A DNA stretch of 64,000 nt, from the NCBI GenBank assembly GCA_009733575.1, contig ML769443.1:19957-83956 (forward strand). The letters are read 5' to 3'. A program made the position numbers and the translations under genes. The notes beneath the pieces are model-generated. The model did no database searches. It was not told the DNA's origin and saw only the letters and a list, made by a program, of their open reading frames with translations. The stretch's first letter is position 1. The number at the start of each line of letters is the position of its first letter. This document shows, piece by piece, positions 63,563 through 64,000 of this stretch. This stretch comes from Gymnopus androsaceus JB14 (taxonomy: Eukaryota > Basidiomycota > Agaricomycetes > Agaricales > Omphalotaceae).

Positions 63563-64000
63563 TGTTCGAAGTTGCTCGTGAGGATAAGAGGATTATTAGC
63601 TCTGGTTGCGTCTGAAACAACTCGTTCATTAACAAGACATATAGATCAGATGTAGGGCCAACGAACCTAAACTTCAATGGCTAGTGGGAGACCTGATTGC
63701 ACCGTTTTGCGAGAAGTGAGCTTTATAATGTCTTCTGGGTGCATTGCGAGATTTTCATGTGTATGAGACAGGCTAAACAACATACATCTTGAAGAATGTT
63801 TCGAAAATACGGCGAAGGATATTCTTGCATGTTCTTCATGCTCGCAAGAAGTGATCAAGGTTCTTGGGAAGTTCAACGTTCGCGACAGGGGCAACAACAT
63901 GGCCGAATTCCTCGGATTCGAACTGTTCTCTATTTGATAATCTACATATGGTAATACACTACCATTCTACGTCTTCGGAACTACGTCTACCATTCGTGTT
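63563..64000. other. Right edge; possible exon fragments on the minus strand, unresolved
   Basis: The minus strand near 63890-63790 reads MKNMQEYPSPYFRNILQD before a GT donor, but the model runs off quickly and is unsupported. Confidence 0.3.

Overview
This window looks like nuclear DNA of an agaricomycete (mushroom-forming) basidiomycete. The evidence is short GT-AG introns of about 45-60 bp, small F-box-like proteins of the mushroom type, SRPK-like kinases with an HGD catalytic loop, a DUF3421 protein, and above all agaricomycete mobile-element proteins (DUF6589, a RecQ-like helicase, tyrosine recombinases, a Ty3/Gypsy Gag, LINE ends). It is a draft scaffold with two 25-base gaps (29375-29399 and 40551-40575). 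Everything here was read by eye from the sequence. Protein family calls rest on motif recognition, not on a search.

Layout. 1-5.7 kb: the tail of one gene, two poorly supported disordered-protein genes, and an apparently intact six-exon Ulp1/C48-type protease, bracketed by short hairpin repeats. 5.7-11.8 kb: decayed fragments of two housekeeping genes, clathrin heavy chain and fatty acid synthase. Both keep introns, so they were copied at DNA level. The FAS piece is a chimera of alpha-subunit KR and beta-subunit DH/MPT sequence. A tRNA or tRNA-like locus follows. 12-16.2 kb: a broken Ty3/Gypsy element on the minus strand, holding a 386-bp foldback element and flanked by low-complexity CCAGG/GAGGAAGCCT sequence. 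17-25.7 kb: the most gene-like stretch, with an F-box-like gene, an SRPK-like kinase pseudogene, an Msp1/ATAD1-type AAA ATPase frameshifted in its Walker A motif, an F-box gene with one frameshift, and an intact DUF3421 gene.

26-37.6 kb: a segmental duplication of a dienelactone hydrolase gene. Copy A is intact and is followed by a 5'-truncated LINE whose empty site survives in copy B. Copy B is frameshifted. Between the copies lie a roughly 1.2-kb palindrome built on a tRNA-derived SINE, minisatellites, and the 3' end of a DIRS/Ngaro-like tyrosine-recombinase retroelement. 38-45.7 kb: intact small genes of unknown function, including one of a WPGY-motif family, and an F-box gene whose inverted duplicate sits at 58.8-60.3 kb. 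46-55 kb: a hairpin direct-repeat element, a CACTA foldback element, and a roughly 7.5-kb cluster of three mobile-element genes: DUF6589 protein, RecQ-like helicase and tyrosine recombinase. 55-57.5 kb: a LINE 3' half carrying two small transposon insertions. 58-64 kb: the second F-box copy, a second WPGY gene, and little else.

The two observations I consider most novel are: (1) a family of small foldback elements sharing only the ends CATCAGCAAAA...TTTTGCTGATG with 2-bp target duplications, while each copy has a different low-complexity palindromic interior; and (2) the DUF6589 + RecQ-like helicase + tyrosine recombinase cluster, which looks like one large basidiomycete recombinase-type mobile element, inactivated mostly by CGA-to-TGA type changes.
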